From contig NC_064035.1 in the NCBI RefSeq assembly GCF_932526225.1, forward strand, positions 18,837,969 to 18,901,968: DNA of 64,000 nt. Reading direction: 5' to 3'. The first letter of the stretch is position 1, and the number at the start of each line of letters is the position of its first letter. The stretch comes from Nematostella vectensis (lineage: Eukaryota > Cnidaria > Anthozoa > Actiniaria > Edwardsiidae). Both the position numbers and the translations under genes were made by a program. The notes under the pieces were generated by a model. That model saw nothing but the letters and a program-made list of their open reading frames with translations. It did not search any database and was not told the DNA's origin. This document shows, in pieces, positions 30,150 through 43,181 of this stretch.

Positions 30150-31030
30150 CTTTTCTATCTTACTTTGCTAGCCATTTTTTTTAAATGATTTTTTTATTGC
30201 TTGATACAAATAAATGAATAAACATAACATGCAATTTTACAACAGCAAAGGTAACCCACAGGGTGCCCGAGATATAGGGGCGTAAGCACGTACAATAGAG
30301 TCCGCCGTACCAACGATGTATACATATTCTAGATATTCGTACTTCAACATAAAACATAATTTCTAGTTGAGGTCACTGAATTTACGGCAAACTCAAGTTT
30401 GCTCACTAAACTATGTATTTTTTTCGGGGCTAACTGCGTTCATCTTTTGAAATCTGTTCTCCAGTTTACCCGTAGCTATGCCATGTAGCTAAAAAAAAGA
30501 TTTAGACCCTCGAAAAAGGGAAAGTAATAGCGAACATTCAGTAAATTGTGTCAATAATCACTCAAGAAGCATTTCTGTGGTGTTTTACAATAAATTTGAA
30601 CAAACATCACCTCAAACCCTTACCGAGCCGTAGCAGGCCACGTACAAAAACATTAAGAAAATAGGGGGGCCCGTCACGCACTTACCGGTCATTTCCTTAT
30701 AATTTTTTAAAATATCGGGGGGAGGCACAGACCCCCAGCTACGGACCTACCCTACCGATAGCTCTCCACGCTATTCAGCGCGCGTTTTTTTAGGAGGGAC
30801 TTTTGGGGAGCGACCAGAGAGCGGCAAGGCCGTTTGGTGTCTGAGAATGAGACCGCGTATAAATAAGAAATTATCTCCCCTTTGTAGTACAAAATATAAA
30901 AACAAACACCCTAAATCCTAGTCTCCCATCACGCACATCCCTTATTCTTATTTTGACTGAGTACGGAATAAGAGTTTTGGAATGGAAGCAATGGAATACT
31001 ACTAAATAAAACCAAGACTATAATGCAAGT
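30150..31030. other. Intergenic between tRNA-Glu and the SGTA 3' end
   Basis: I see no gene, tandem repeat or complete transposon in this interval. Confidence 0.5.
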
Positions 31031-31100
31031 GTTCTATTTATTCTTATTTTCATCAATATTTTCACTCCACATGGTTTTTCGACCTTGGTTGACTTGTTGT

Positions 31101-31106
31101 TTTATT
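31101..31106 (-). promoter_or_regulatory. Probable SGTA poly(A) signal
   Basis: TTTATT on the plus strand is AATAAA on the minus strand, 79 bases after the SGTA stop codon. A second hexamer is at 31037-31042. Confidence 0.55.
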
Positions 31107-31184
31107 TGGCTCAAGAGCTTCTTAATGGAAGTCAACTATTGGTATGTCGCCGTTGTCTTCCTTCATGTACAATAATAAAAGCTC

Positions 31185-34100
31185 TCCTGGAATAAAAAAA
31201 AATATTGAGTTAGAGGTTTAAACAATATCAAGTAGGACAAATAGCTCACACTTACACTTTTCTTCACTTTCCTTCTCCTCATTAGTGGGTTCCGGTGTAT
31301 TTGTAGATGTGCCCATGGATGCCTGTGCTTGGGTCCTCAGCTGCTCAAACAGTTCTGGGTTAGTCTGTTGCATTTGGTCTCCGAAGGACTGAGCCCTGAT
31401 TAATAAACAACAAACAACAATTGATAAATTCTGAAACCCTATACAGGCCCACATACAAGCAAGACTGGAACATGATTTAATAAAAAAAAAAAAAAAAAAA
31501 CAAGTTCCACCACAGGTTCCCCAAGCTAATGTTGTATTTTACTTGTTTCAGTCATAGTTACTGTAAATACATGGTGCATTACGATAAAAATAAATTGGGA
31601 CGAAAAATATAATAAAATTCCTTCAAACTTTTCTTACATGTTTGTGGAGTTGTTATTTACATCCCTGTGAAGTTTCAATCCATTTGGGGCAATATTGAGC
31701 GATTAAGTTCCCCCATCACTCAATATTGCCCCAAATCGATGGAAACTTCACAGGGATTAATAACAACTTCACAAACTGGTTAGAAAAGTTTGAAGGTATT
31801 TTATTATAATTTTCGTCCCAATTTTTTTTTATTGTAACACAATATATATTTACAGCGAATGAGACACGTAAAATACAACATATTAGCTTGGGGGACCTGT
31901 GGTTCCACAATAAAGAAAATTATATAAGTAGTTTTATGTTACTTACGCTTGAAACAAATTTGTCATGCCACCACCACTGGCACCGCCTCCCCCTCCGGCA
32001 CCGCCCATCATGTTGCCAACCCTGGAAAAAAAAACAGAGTTATAACATAGAAGGGAACGGAACTGAACGTAAAACATAGGGGGCGTATTACTGTCGGATC
32101 CGTTGTATCGGGACCCGCGTTTTCAAAACACCGATTTGTTCTGGTTTTCTGTTCCGTCAGTAAAACCATTCTGAGCCAATCAGAGTCTCGCTTTGTGCAC
32201 TTCCCTGGCTATCCTCTGGACGAAAACCAGACAGTGTCGCGACAGAAAGCCAGGTAACTGCACTAGGTGAGAGATGGCAAGAATCTGATTGGCTTAGAAC
32301 AATTTGACTGGCGAAACTGAAAATCCCAAAAGACAAAAACAAATCAATGTTTTGAAAATGTTGCATCTTGATACAACAGATTCAACAGTAACAAATGCAG
32401 AATACTGCAAATATATAATGCTGTCTACTATTGCTGTTCTATCAAACCATAGTTAGAGGGTAGGTCAAACTTGGTACCAAAGCCAAATGTCCTTGTATTG
32501 TATGGTACAAACTAGCAGTCACAGCCAAAATTTGGTGATCTCGCAAATGAGTTTATTTCATATGACAAACAAATAAATTATACCACCATCATTTATCTTC
32601 TGTGTTTTACTCACATTTGTTGAATTTGAGGATTTTGCATAAATGTTTGTGCCTAAAATGAGAACAGAAAAAAAATAGCATTAACGAAATCTTCTCATAA
32701 ATAAAGTGCAATGTTTTGTTCAGGGAGAGCAGCCAAAAAAAATCGATAAATGATTTAATAAAACACTTTTTGCCATGAGCTTTAAAAAACATAAACATAA
32801 AGTCATGAGCTTTAAAAAACATAAACATAAAAAAAATGTGGGAATCTTTGGTACATGCAAGACATTGATGTCTTTGATATTTAATGTCTTGCTATGTAAC
32901 ACAATCTATCACATACCATATTCATAACAGCAGGATTTGACAGCAAGGATGCAAAGTCAAGCCCACCAAGATTTGGCATTCCTGAAAAAAAAAAAAACTT
33001 GAATTAATCTCTTGATTTTTAACAATAAGTATTCCCATGTATATATTTCTATTACCTGCAGGGTTTGGCATGGCTGCTTGAGGCCTACTACCAGCTGAGC
33101 CCCTTTGCGCCTGGCCTTCCTGAAGCTTTGACTCCACCAGGCTAAGATTATTCTTATAAAATACATTATCTGGCTCCATCTCTATCGCCTTTAATTGAGA
33201 AACAACAATAATTCCATATCGAAACAACAATAATCTCATTGAGAAACAACAATAATCTGATAGAGCAACAACAATAATTCATAAGAAATGGGAAAGTTTT
33301 GGATCCTATAGCTAGGGTGGGTTCAGAAGAACCAACTTATCAAATGGAAGGTCTGTTCAAATGTAAGAATATCCCTCTCCCCAAATATATAACCATTTTC
33401 TTCTTGCAAGAGAAACTGCTTGAAGGTGTTTAATAAAAGCAATACCTTGATGTAGCTTTCTTTAGCTTTTTCAAGATTGTTTATGCTTTGATAAGATAAC
33501 CTGTAGGCAAAAACAAAAATGGAACAACCAGTTGCATGAACAGTGTTGATTATATTGCATGGTGTTGTAATTTCTTTTCTGGGAAGTTCATAAGAAAGCC
33601 AACAGGTTTAGTATTCAACTTTTTGGGCTGCCCCCCCCCCCCAAAAAAAAAAAAATAATAATAATAAAAAAATAAATAAAATAAATAAAACATGGGAAGT
33701 GAAAGCTTGAAAAAAAAAAGAAAATTGTAAACAGAGAATACAGTCCACCAATCATTTATGGGCCAACAGTTGCAAAACATGTTGGTTCTTGATAACAGTT
33801 TGCGACCATAATTGCACTGGTTTTAATGACAATGGCTTACACAACAGGCAACCCAAGGCTATTTACTTTAAAGGAATGGCGAAATAATATATGTTTATGA
33901 AAAATTGTGAAGAATGAAAAAAAGGGCTTGTTTGTGTTTGAGTCTTCTTTTTCTTATTTTTCTTGACAAAATGCTTATAGTGAATCTGAATCCATTACCC
34001 CATTCTGCCAAAAGCTTTTCCATATCTTGGGTCAAGTTTTATAGCTCTCTGGCAATCCTCAATTGCTTTTTGGTGTTCTCCTAATTTACTGTAAGCTGCA

Positions 34101-37100
34101 GCTCTGAAAAACAATTTTAAACAATTAAGATATACTTCTAAATAGTGATTACATTGAAAGAATACCCCCTTAACAGTTCAAATGCGCCCAAACTGTCATT
34201 CTTAAACAAATGTTGGGTCAACGCTGGTCTAAGGTGTAAAATAGAATTGTAAAAATGAGTACTGTTGCCTTACCTGTTACATGGGTAGACAGAATTTGTG
34301 TTATCTAACTCAATGGCTCTGCTGTAGCTATTTATTGCTTCCTGGAATTTCTCTTCTTTCATCAACTGATTCCCTGATGAAAAGTAATAATGTTGATAAC
34401 ATCTGTAAAATGAGACTGCTCAACATGAGTGTCAAATAACTGTTAATTAAATCCCTTTACAAACCTTCATTTTTGAGCTCCTCTGCTTTCTGTCGATCCT
34501 GAGCTGTGGGGTGCATGGATGTTGCACCACCATTTGTCTGCAAACCAAATTACAATACCTTTCAAATAGCTTTCAGAAAAGTTCAGTGAACATTCAAGGT
34601 TTTTATTCACATTGGGGAAGCTGGTGATATCTGAATATCTATCTGACATGGCTACTGTCTACTACAGCCTTACTAAACCATAATCTAATACACTGCAGCG
34701 GTATATTCTGGCCTACCACAATGCTTCTCTGATGCCAGTGAAAGTGTGAAGGAAAAGGCAATGTCTATCATTTTGCCTTGTAGGTCATACCCCACTGTTT
34801 TAGATAACGCTGGTAATCTCTTTCCCTTTGAGGTTTGTGTGCTTGACAAGCCTATCTAGCCCATTATTCACAATAGGGTCCATCTACTTAACCCATCCTA
34901 CAGTCAGAGGCAGCGAACATAGGCCACAGCCAACACAAATGATTGTTTTTGTAACTTTGTCACAGTAAGACTGTGCATGTTATATTGCTGTGTCGTTGAA
35001 TGGTTAAAGTAAGCATGACAACACAGAAAATAGTTAAGGAATAAAGTCAATACATGTATCTATTTATACATTATCATTTATCTAAAAGCCTGATAAAAGG
35101 GTAAGAAGATAATCCTGTTTACTTTAAGGTCCACAGAACTAGTTTAGTTGAAGATATAGACATCATGCAGGCTGAGAATATAATCATTTAAGTCATTAAC
35201 TTTACTATCTCTACCTGTAAATTTTCAGCAGTATCAAATATTTCTTGCAAAGACCTTTCTGTTTTTAGTCTTTTCAACTGTGCTTCATCACCTCTGTTTA
35301 TGTTGAACACTTGTTCTAAGCATTGGATAGCAACTGAAAAAGAACAAAGCACATACAATTTGGCAAAAAAACATGGACCAATGATTGAATGCCCCCAAGT
35401 CAAAGAAGACCCAGTCCATGGGGATTCCCCATGAAAACAGAGCCTGACACAGTTAGACATGAGGTTCCACTATAAAAAGGAAAGCTCCTCCCACCCCCAG
35501 GCTCGAGTTTTCAATTATAATCAGAATGCCACCACGCTAGTAGTCACAAATTACAAGTCTCCTGTAAAAATTGCTTATCCCTTAGCCTCAGTCATTTGGA
35601 ATAAAAAAAAATTATTTTACTATAAATAGAAACATTTTAGGTGTACAAGTCTAGGGATTATGTTTAATTTGGTTCTGAATATGAAATTTGAATTTAGCGC
35701 TCAGAGCAATTGTCCTGACATGTTGACTCATTGATGGCTAAATGACAACTGATTGTTCTTGAGCCTGGAGATGGGAGGAGTTTATATACTACTTATTAAT
35801 CGAGTGCAAGGTCCGTACTGAGAACCTCTTTTGTACAGACCAATGCCGCAGGCCGAGGTCTGTTCAAAAAGACAAAGGGCTGAGATTTCTCAGCACGGAC
35901 CAAGCAAGCGAGGTAATAAGTTATTTATTATATGGTTCTTTTTAAATTTTTTGATGAGAAGGAAAACTTATGCTGCTTAAGTGAAAGAAGGAACCTGTTC
36001 TGGATTTACAAGCAACAAGTGCTCAACTCTAAAGCTTGAAATAACGAGTCAATTTGTAAAATGACTAAATGATTTCACCAACCTTCACGTGAAAACATCA
36101 TTTCTTTTTTGTTATTTCATTTCGATTAGTTGTCTTTACGGAAAATCGTCTTCAAACTCCCTGTGTTATGACAATTTCCCCCCCATAATGATTGCAACCC
36201 GTGCGACAATTTCAAGTCTGCTAAAATTTTATTTGCGATAAAAACGGTAGCAAATCGTCTCTTTATAGGGGAATAAAGGCAAATCACTCGAGGGGTTTAC
36301 CTGCATAATGTATCTTCATTCAAGAGAAATATTACAGCAGGATCCGGACCACTCAACAGCCAATCAGCGTGCGCCATTCCACCAGAAGTGGTTGTTGTTA
36401 TATAATAAAGATAGATACTCCCCATACCCGTAACCTCACCCCCCCCCCACCCCCACAATCCCTTGATTAACAGCTAAACAGCAAGATAATAATAGGTAAT
36501 TCCATTGAATTTCACTGCTCACCCCTTCTGCGCGTAGTGGCGCGCGCTGTTTGTTCGAATTGTCCGGTATTCGAATTGTGCGCCAGTTGTACAAGAAAAC
36601 AGCAAAAGGCGCGCGTTTTTTTACTTAAAATCGCTTTGACAGATAAAAGATGTCGGTTACCCCCATTTTTTATTTGCTCAAATAGTTAAATATATACGGA
36701 AAAATGATATACTGAAAGAAGAAAAAAAGTTGGGTTGTAGAAGTTTTGTTATTTCTCTTAAAGGCCGTAAAAATACTTCAAAATGGCGCTTTTTACCGTA
36801 TGAATAGTGGCGAAGACAATGTCTTTTAGTGCGATCTCTCAAAATGTGAACATTAGCTACTACGGGTTATTTTTTAGGAGATCGGATTTTGGCAGCTCGA
36901 CAAACAGAACTTAATTTTCTAAAGACTATAGGCACTCTTTTTAAAAACTAAGAGTTGGGATTTTTCCTTGCGCGATCAGTAAAAACGCGTCAAATCTACG
37001 ACTCTCTGTTGTGAAAACGAGGTCGGTACCCCCATTTTTTCATTACATTTTTTGAGAGCCCTTAACTTCAATATTGATTATGCCAAGTTTTAAAAAATTC

Positions 37101-37416
37101 TGGGTTGTAGAACTATTTCAAGGGAATTACCTTAAGGCCACAGTGACGTGAAAAGTTTCGATTGGTTTGGATTTGCGTGAAAGATTCGACACCACGAGAT
37201 AAAATGTAATGTTCTTTCCATCATTACAGCTTCAAATGGCTTCGTAGTGGTAACATACAAAGGATCTTAACATATGTATTTCTTTAGAAAGATCTGAACC
37301 CTAGAGGTAAACTCACCTTCTAAACTCTCTGCCGAGTCACCGCTCACGGTCCCACTGTCAAGTTGTTGTGTAAGATGCTCGATTATAGCGAACGACAACC
37401 GCTCCGAGTTCGACAT
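31185..37416 (-). CDS. SGTA: SGTA/SGTB-like small glutamine-rich TPR co-chaperone (complete, 12 exons)
   Basis: Exons: 37416-37317, 35333-35215, 34537-34465, 34373-34274, 34103-33999, 33500-33446, 33188-33056, 32981-32917, 32652-32615, 32021-31947, 31395-31256 and 31186-31185. Phases close to a 334-residue protein; human SGTA is 313. The N-terminus (residues 1-70, [15 protein letters not shown]) is the dimerisation domain that binds GET/BAG6 ubiquitin-like domains. Three TPRs follow at about 88-192 ([60 protein letters not shown]), the Hsp70/Hsp90 docking module. The C-terminus has a glycine-rich stretch and the Gln/Asn-rich NPQIQQM and NPELFEQLR motifs that bind hydrophobic clients. The family role is sorting tail-anchored and mislocalised membrane proteins in the cytosol. 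The stop codon TGA is split T|GA across the last intron. Confidence 0.96.
31504..31909. mobile_element. About 400-bp near-perfect palindrome (MITE), SGTA intron 10
   Basis: The left arm runs from CCACAGGTTCCCCAAGCTAA to GGGGCAATATTGAG and the right arm mirrors it from CTCAATATTGCCCCAAA to TTAGCTTGGGGGACCTGTGG. The centre is near 31705 with a spacer of about 20 bases. The arms pair along nearly their full length, so the element forms a long hairpin in RNA. No coding capacity. Confidence 0.85.
32088..32391. mobile_element. About 300-bp MITE, copy 1, SGTA intron 9
   Basis: Inverted termini begin TTACTGTCGGATCCGTTGTA on the left and, in reverse complement, TTACTGTTGAATCTGTTGTA on the right. A second copy with the same borders and internal sequence (CCAATCAGAGTC, GGCAAGAATCTGATTGGCTT) lies at 61812-62113 in the receptor gene. 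Confidence 0.9.
35795..35915. mobile_element. Possible small inverted-repeat element, SGTA intron 1
   Basis: AAGGTCCGTACTGAGAA near the left edge is matched in inverted orientation by TTCTCAGCACGGACCAAGC near the right edge, with a GC-rich palindromic centre (GCCGCAGGCCGAGG). Borders are uncertain. Confidence 0.5.
36070..36340. repeat. Dispersed repeat, second copy of 8300-8590
   Basis: See the entry at 8300-8590; the copies share the order of GACAATTTCCC, TGCTAAAATTT, TTTGCGATAAA and CTGCATAATGTATC. This copy is in SGTA intron 1. Confidence 0.7.
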
Positions 37417-38349
37417 GTTCGATGAAGAGTTTCTTTGTCCAGACTGACACTATTTGATGGTGGATTCAATCTGAAGAGTAGGGAATTTTCCAAATGATTC
37501 TCTTTTAAAAACGTGAATGGTTGGCCGTCTTCAAGAAACACGGGGGGACTAGAACCCATTCTCGACAGCCGGCAGCATAGTACACAGGAAACCCATCACA
37601 AAATTGATCTAGAAAAAGTTAAACTGATGTTACAAGTGTAAAAGCTATTCCTTCCCAGCCTGTATTAAGCACTACCCAGTTTGGAGAAACCCTACAATAG
37701 CAGTCCACGATATGTTTACAGTCAATTTACGTAATTCTTTGCTGTTTCATTTTTCTTACAGTGCCGCACATATTTTAAGTGCGAAAGGTAATCTTAATGT
37801 AAAATAGTTCGGCCATTATTTTATGTAATCGTCTATCTCTCTTTCTAAAGTCGAGGATGAGCTGTCGAGGATCGAGGAGGCGCTCATAAAAAGGCGGTCA
37901 CGCCATGGTGTCACGCACCAATGATAATATCTTGAGACTGTATACGAAATCGTTTTCTGTGCTACTATTTATCAGTAAACATAAATTCACGGGTTAGTCA
38001 ACAACATAGCACGCAATCGCTACAGCGAAAAACAAATTTTTTGAATAATTTTGCGATGAAGGATTTTGTTTGACACTGGGGGCTAAGTTATGTCAATCAC
38101 GAGTTATTAAAAACCGTCCGGAACGAATTACTCGTTGGTCTGATGACTGACAGTTAATAGGAATAAGGACGCGCGTCAGACGAATAATAACAGTCTGTCC
38201 TTTGGCTTTTGCGTCCCGCCAGAAAAGTGGCGAATTCCAATAGAATTAAATAACCTGGCCTACTTAGCGCCGTGCGTGACGCATACAAATCTCAAGGCGA
38301 TCGGCATAAAGCAAGTGTGTGTATATTTGCATGAGAAAAGTATTCCATC
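37417..38349. promoter_or_regulatory. Intergenic region between divergent SGTA and receptor genes
   Basis: The 933 bases must hold the 5' UTRs and promoters of SGTA (minus) and the adhesion GPCR (plus). A perfect octamer ATTTGCAT at 38325-38332, a binding sequence for POU-family factors, lies 18 bases before the receptor start codon, with a related inverted ATTTGTATGC-type sequence near 38281. No TATA box is evident. Regulatory role is inferred from position only. Confidence 0.5.
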
Positions 38350-41300
38350 ATGGCGTCGGAACAAGTTTTATTGCTTGTGCTATTGAGCGCGTTGCCGTGT
38401 TTCTCGGCAAATAGTTGCGCCGGTAGTTGTTCGTGTATATCTCGAGGACAAGTAGGAGCTGTCGACTACGAGAAAATAGTAGACTGCTCAAGTCTCACCT
38501 TAACTTCTCTGCCTGCAACACTTCCAAGTGATACTACCGAGTTGTGAGTATTCTGAAAATTTACCTAACCTCTCGTTACTCTTGCTATCTAAACAATCAT
38601 CGCGGCCTTTACATAACCAGTTATTTATCTGTTTGTGCCGAATGTTTGACATTTTGTTTTCGCACCCTATAGCGTGCCAGTTTAAGATTTAAGCATATCT
38701 CGGGGGACTTAGATTGGTGATGTTGTGCAGCATAAATTTTCATAAACTTGGTGTATATTCCACTTATTTTTTATTTTTTTTTATTAAACACGAGACGCGT
38801 TTCTAATGTTTTTGTAAATTGTAACCTCCGTACACTTGCTAGACCTCGTATTCGCTGAGACCTTTCTTGAATCAATCTAAGCGTCTAGACCAAATTTTTG
38901 TCATGCAATTCATTTCATGCAATATCTCACTAAAAAAGATTGTAGTTCTTTACTAAGCCCGATTTCTTTATAAAGCATTTTAAGATCAACCACTCTAAAG
39001 CCACAAGGATTCATCGTTTTCTAATCGAACATCACATGTTGTGAGGTGCACGTTTATTCTTCAATCCCGTGGGATGGAAAGCACAAAAGCACTGTAAAAA
39101 TACATTGTGTTTACTAGCGGTTTTCGTCCGCACGTTTTAGGGATTTTAAAATGGACGTCTATTTTCATAAATATTTAGATAGATTGTTGTTTTGTTTCCG
39201 TTTCTGGTTTTCGAGTGGATGATCTGACTTGATAAACTTTGTGATGCCTAGAGTACAATCCCTCTATTAATTACTAATCGGAATCTAGTTCGCTCGAATA
39301 TAATGAAATATATATAAGGGTCAAGTGATAAGATAAAAGTGATCGCTTCGAATAAACAACAAGAACGATTAAAAATTCATAAGAAACTGCATTTCGGTTA
39401 ATAGTTTATCCACAGCAGTCCATATCGAACAAAGAGAAATATTTTTCTCTTGAGGTTTGTATGAATAAATGATCAGTCAAGGAAAAGTGTTGGAACCTAA
39501 AAAAAAAGGATGTATTTTAGCTTTAATAGTACAGCAGTTTCCACTCCCAACTTTTTTATCATCCTATTTACAAATATGTTGATATTAAAATATGAACAAA
39601 AATATTCCTCTAAAAACCTCTCCTAAAAATAATGAGTCCTGTTTTCCAATTTTCTCAGAGTTTCTGTTTTTACAATCAGTAATAGGGTGATAGGAGTTGG
39701 GGCCAGCGGCATAGCTAGAATTTTTAACAAGAGGGGGCCCCTTTCAAGGCTTTTTTACTCCTGTATTTTAGATAATGTCTCTTACATTTATTGTATTTTT
39801 GGCAACTAGAAGGGGGGTGCCGGCTCCCTGGACTACTCACCTGGGGGCGCCATTGACTCATTACAAAAGATGACAAGGCAGTCCCATCCACACTTCTGCT
39901 CCTGTCCTATTCTATTGACTGCTTTGAAAATATTCTATTAAACTTGTCTCTTGTTTTAGAAATCTCAGTAATAATAGGATAACAAGTCTGGATACAAATA
40001 TACTAAGAAGATTGCCAAGGCTCAAGAAAATGTGAGAAATTAAAAATTCATGTTTTTAAATTCTCTTAGACTTTGTGACCACAACCATATACACCACTGA
40101 AGAGGAACAGCCTGTGAATTTCTTGTGATCTCAAGTGTATTAAGGCTGGAACATAAGCTATAACAGTTGAAATTTTGAAAGTTGCCTTAAAGTGAGTTAA
40201 CATTGCCTTAAATGCACCATTTTTGGTCAAAACATCAAACTCGACAATGTTAGGTGTTTGGTAATATTTTATTTTGAGTGATGATGTCATCCAGCCAATC
40301 ACGTGACTTGCAAATCAAGATTTCAAAAAATTATTCGCTGATGGATACGCTATGAAAAAGAAAACATTGCATGTTTTTATGTTCCTTTGAAACACGTTTG
40401 CACACTGATGTCATAAACAGCAAGAAAAGTTTAGCCCTTCGGTCACAAATCAACATTTTAATTCACAGCAGGTCACGTGACTTAACAAAATATTTAATAT
40501 TTTGTTAACGGCAGAGAAAATTCTGGATGCTAAAATGCTATCATATGACACACATAAAGTCAACACTTATTTAGTAAACACCTTTGTCCAAGCTGTTTTC
40601 CCCACTGGCCGAAAGGCAAAAAAACTATTTTGTCAGGTGATCTCTGATGTGACGTCATCACCAGCAAGCAAACATTACGGAAATGTTAAGGCGTCAACTT
40701 AAATCATCTTGCCAACAAGAATGAATCTAAGGCGATGTTAACAAAGTTTAAGGCAAAAAGGTATATTCGATGTTAAGAGCAAACTACCTAGACCTTAATA
40801 TACTTGAGAAATTTCACTCTTTTTTTCATACCAGGTCCTATGCTATTATATGCTACCATGCCCCTATGACATCCTATGCTACTATGACCCTATGCCACTC
40901 TATGCTACCATGACCCTATGCCGTCCTATGCTACTTTACCATGACCCTATGCCACCCTATGCTACCATGCCCCTATGCCACCCTATGCTACCATGCCCCT
41001 ATGCCACCCTATGCTACCATGACCCTATGCCACCCTATGCTACCATGACCCTATGCCACCCTATGCTACCATGACCCTATGCCACCCTATGCTACCATGA
41101 CCCTATGCCACCCTATGCTACCATGACCCTATGCCACCCTATGCTACCATGACCCTATGCCACCCTATGCTACCATGACCCTATGCCACCCTATGCTACC
41201 ATGACCCTATGCCACCCTATGCTACCATGGCCCTATGTCACCCTATGCTACCATGACCCTATGCCACCCTATGCTACCATGCCCCTATGTCACCCTATGC

Positions 41301-43181
41301 TACCATGACCCTATGTCACCCTATGCCACCCTATGCCACCCTATGCTACCATGACCCTATGCCACCCTATACTACCATGCCCCTATGTCACCCTATGCTT
41401 TCCTATGCTACCATGACCCTATGCCACCCTATGCTACCATGACCCTATGTCACCCTATGCTACCATGCCCCTATGCCACCCTATGCTACCATGACCCTAT
41501 GCTTTCCTATGCTACCATGACCCTATGCCACCCTATGCTACCATGACCCTATGTCACCCTATGCTACCATGCCCCTATGTCACCCTATGCTACCATGACC
41601 CTATGCTTTCCTATGCTACCATGACCCTATGCCACCCTATGCTATCATGACCCTATGCCACCCTATGCTACCATGACCCTATGCCATCCTATGCTACCAT
41701 GACCCTATGCCACCCTATGCCATCCTATGCTACCATGCCCCTATGTCACCCTATGCTACCATGCGTCTATGCCATCCTATGCTACCATGACCCTATGCCA
41801 CCCTATGCTACCATGACCCTATGTCACCCTATGCTACCATGACCCTATGCTACCATGCCCCTATGCCACCCTATGCTACCATGCCCCTATGCCACCCTAT
41901 GCTACCATGACCCTATGCTACCATGCCCCTATGCCACCCTATGCTACCATGACCCTATGCTACCATGCCCCTATGCCACCCTAAGCTACCATGACCCTAT
42001 GCCACCCTATGCTACCATGACCCTATGCCACCCTATGCTACCATGACCCTATGTCACCCTATGCTACCATGACCCTATGCTACCATGCCCCTATGCCACC
42101 CTATGCTACCATGACCCTATGCCACCCTATGCTACCATGACCCTATGCCACCGTATGCTACCATGGCACCATGCCATCCAATGCTACCATGACACCATGC
42201 CATCCAATGCTACCATGACCCTATGCCACCGTATGCTACCATGACCCTATGCCACCCTATGCCATCCTATGCTACCATGACCATATGCCACCCTATGCTA
42301 CCATGACCCTATGCCACCGTATGCCATCCTATGCTACCATGACCATATGCCACCCTATGCTACCATGACCCTATGCCACCGTATGCCATCCTATGCTACC
42401 ATGACCATATGCCACCCTATGCTACCATGACCCTATGCCACCGTATGCTACCATGACCCTATGCCACCCTATGCCATCCTATGCTACCATGACCATATGC
42501 CACCCTATGCTACCATGACCCTATGCCACCGTATGCCATCCTATGCTACCATGACCATATGCCACCCTATGCTACCATGACCCTATGCCACCGTATGCCA
42601 TCCTATGCTACCATGACCATATGCCACCCTATGCTACCATGACCCTATGCCACCGTATGCCATCCTATGCTACCATGACCATATGCCACCCTATGCTACC
42701 ATGACCATATGCCACCCTATGCTACCATGACCCTATGCCACCCTATGCTACCATGACCCTATGCCACCGTATGCTACCATGGCACCATGCCATCCAATGC
42801 AACTATATTCATTATAACCAATATTTGATTGTTGTTTTCAGAAACCTAGGTCAAAACAATTTGGAAACCTTGCAAAATGATGTCTTTAACTATAATTCAG
42901 AATTGCAGGAAGTGTAAGTAGTAAAAAAAATATTGTTTTGCTGATACCAAAAGGCCAGCAGTATTGTTTATTGAAGGAGGGTAACTAAACATCTGTCTCC
43001 TAACTGTTTTTTTTTTTTGGTGTCCGCAGTATTCTTAGCAGTAATCCTCTTATATGCGACTGCCGACTCTACGGGGTGTACAACATTTCTCAGCATATCA
43101 ACGTCTTCAGTGGAACATGTTTTAGTCCCCCTTCCCTGTCAAACAGGAAACTACAGTCCCTTAAACTTCATGAATTCTGTG
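38350..43181 (+). CDS. Receptor exons 1-4: signal peptide and leucine-rich repeats
   Basis: Exons: 38350-38543, 39960-40031, 42842-42913 and 43030-43181. Exon 1 starts with a hydrophobic leader ([15 protein letters not shown], cleavage likely after residue 20) followed by an N-terminal cysteine cap (CAGSCSC...VDCSS). Exons 2 and 3 are exactly 72 bases, phase 2-2, and each encodes one 24-residue LRR ([37 protein letters not shown]). Exon 4 encodes the C-terminal cap ([13 protein letters not shown]...CFSPP...FC). The modular 72-base LRR exon pattern is that of other animal LRR receptors. The start is the first ATG of the frame, directly before the leader. Confidence 0.93.
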
